From Clostridiales bacterium UBA4653 (lineage in GTDB: Bacteria > Bacillota > Clostridia > Oscillospirales > CAG-272), in assembly GCA_002405565.1 (NCBI GenBank), contig DHMB01000073.1, forward strand, positions 8,174 through 22,073: a DNA stretch of 13,900 bases. Direction: 5' to 3'. Position 1 is the stretch's first letter. Each line of letters begins with the position of its first letter. Both the position numbers and the translations under genes were made by a program. The notes under the pieces were generated by a model. It made no database searches, was not told the origin of the DNA, and saw only the letters and a list, made by a program, of their open reading frames with translations. This document shows, piece after piece, positions 13,332 to 13,900 of this stretch.

Positions 13332-13900
13332 ATGCTCGGTATACTTATCAGAAAACAGATGACAGAGCTTTATCGCAGCTTTTTCTATGACCAGAAAAAG
13401 AACAAAGCCCGCTCCAAAGCGGCAAGCGTTCTGTTCATCCTTCTTTATGTTCTTTTGATGGCAGGCGTTCTCGGCGGAATGTTTGCGCTTATGTCGCTGG
13501 CGCTCTGTCCCCCGCTTCTGGAAGCAGGTCTCGGCTGGCTTTACTTTACGATAGTGACCGCAATTGCCTTTGCGCTCGGCATTTTCGGAAGCGTTTTCAG
13601 CACTTATTCGGCGCTTTATCTCGCAAAGGACAATGATCTTCTTCTTTCCCTTCCGATACCCGTCAGATATATTCTCGCGTCGCGTCTGATGGGAGTTTAC
13701 CTTATCGGTCTCTCGTTTTCGGCAATAGTAATCATCCCCGCGGTCATTGTTTATAACATTTTCGCAGGCGTGACGGTTGCAAGTGTAGTCGGCGGGATAA
13801 TGCTGCTCGTCAGCGTTTCGCTTTTCGTTCTTGTTCTTTCGTGCCTCCTCGGATGGGTTGTCGCAAAGGTGAGCGTCAAGCTGAAAAACAAGAGCTTTGT
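13332..13900 (+). CDS. ABC exporter membrane subunit, N-terminal part (cut by window end)
   Basis: An ATG at 13332, two bases after the ATPase stop and behind GGAGG (13320-13324), opens a frame that stays open to the last base: 189 codons. The visible part starts with a basic amphipathic segment (RKQMTELYRSFFYDQKKNKARSK) and then has hydrophobic segments at about 33-56, 68-96, 118-140 and 143-171. The motif KDNDLLLSLPIP followed by YILASRLMGVYL, near 100-121, is typical of large Firmicute ABC-2-type permeases of the ABC_tran_2 group, which usually exceed 500 residues, so most of the protein lies beyond the window. It presumably forms a homodimeric or two-protein exporter with the preceding ATPase. 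The transported substrate cannot be told. Confidence 0.85.
   Translation, partial: MLGILIRKQMTELYRSFFYDQKKNKARSKAASVLFILLYVLLMAGVLGGMFALMSLALCPPLLEAGLGWLYFTIVTAIAFALGIFGSVFSTYSALYLAKDNDLLLSLPIPVRYILASRLMGVYLIGLSFSAIVIIPAVIVYNIFAGVTVASVVGGIMLLVSVSLFVLVLSCLLGWVVAKVSVKLKNKSF

Overview
The window looks like chromosomal DNA from an anaerobic member of the Clostridia (Firmicutes), perhaps an uncultured gut lineage. This is inferred from strong AGGAGG-type ribosome binding sites, tight Gram-positive-style operons, the BMP-type nucleoside ABC transporter next to a xanthine phosphoribosyltransferase, and Thr/Ser-rich lipoproteins with InlB-like and BspA-like repeats. No species can be named. I see no tRNA, rRNA, CRISPR array, transposase, prophage module or attachment site. 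Genes are dense and no stretch longer than 300 bases lacks one.

Left part, plus strand (1-6050): a purine salvage and uptake cluster. It holds the 3' end of xpt, a BMP/PnrA-type lipoprotein that binds the substrate, a double-domain ABC ATPase, two permeases, and a 205-residue protein I interpret as a degenerate ThyX-fold protein. The last four genes overlap or lie 1 nt apart, so they are surely co-transcribed. Two tandem intrinsic-terminator hairpins separate the binding protein from the ATPase and should make the binding protein more abundant than the membrane parts. A strong bidirectional terminator at 6065-6100 ends the cluster and the operon that converges on it.

Middle part, minus strand (12362 down to 6112): pyrG (CTP synthase), purB (adenylosuccinate lyase), purA (adenylosuccinate synthetase) and a surface lipoprotein with an SGNH-hydrolase-like C-terminus. 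Gaps are about 10 nt throughout, so a cell-surface protein rides on a nucleotide biosynthesis operon. purB is of the long, eukaryote-like type, and purA has an altered IMP-site motif.

Right part: a 262-bp divergent intergenic region (12363-12624) separates pyrG from a plus-strand ABC exporter (ATPase plus a permease cut by the window end). Each side has a readable sigma-A promoter. Between them lies an inverted pair of sequences closely matching the Gram-positive PurR operator (PurBox), which would place pyrG-purB-purA, and possibly the exporter, under purine control. Each promoter also carries its own inverted repeat.

Taken together, salvage and uptake (left) and AMP/CTP synthesis (middle) converge on one terminator. 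The least explained parts are the ThyX-like protein, the SGNH lipoprotein and the layered palindromes of the divergent promoter region.
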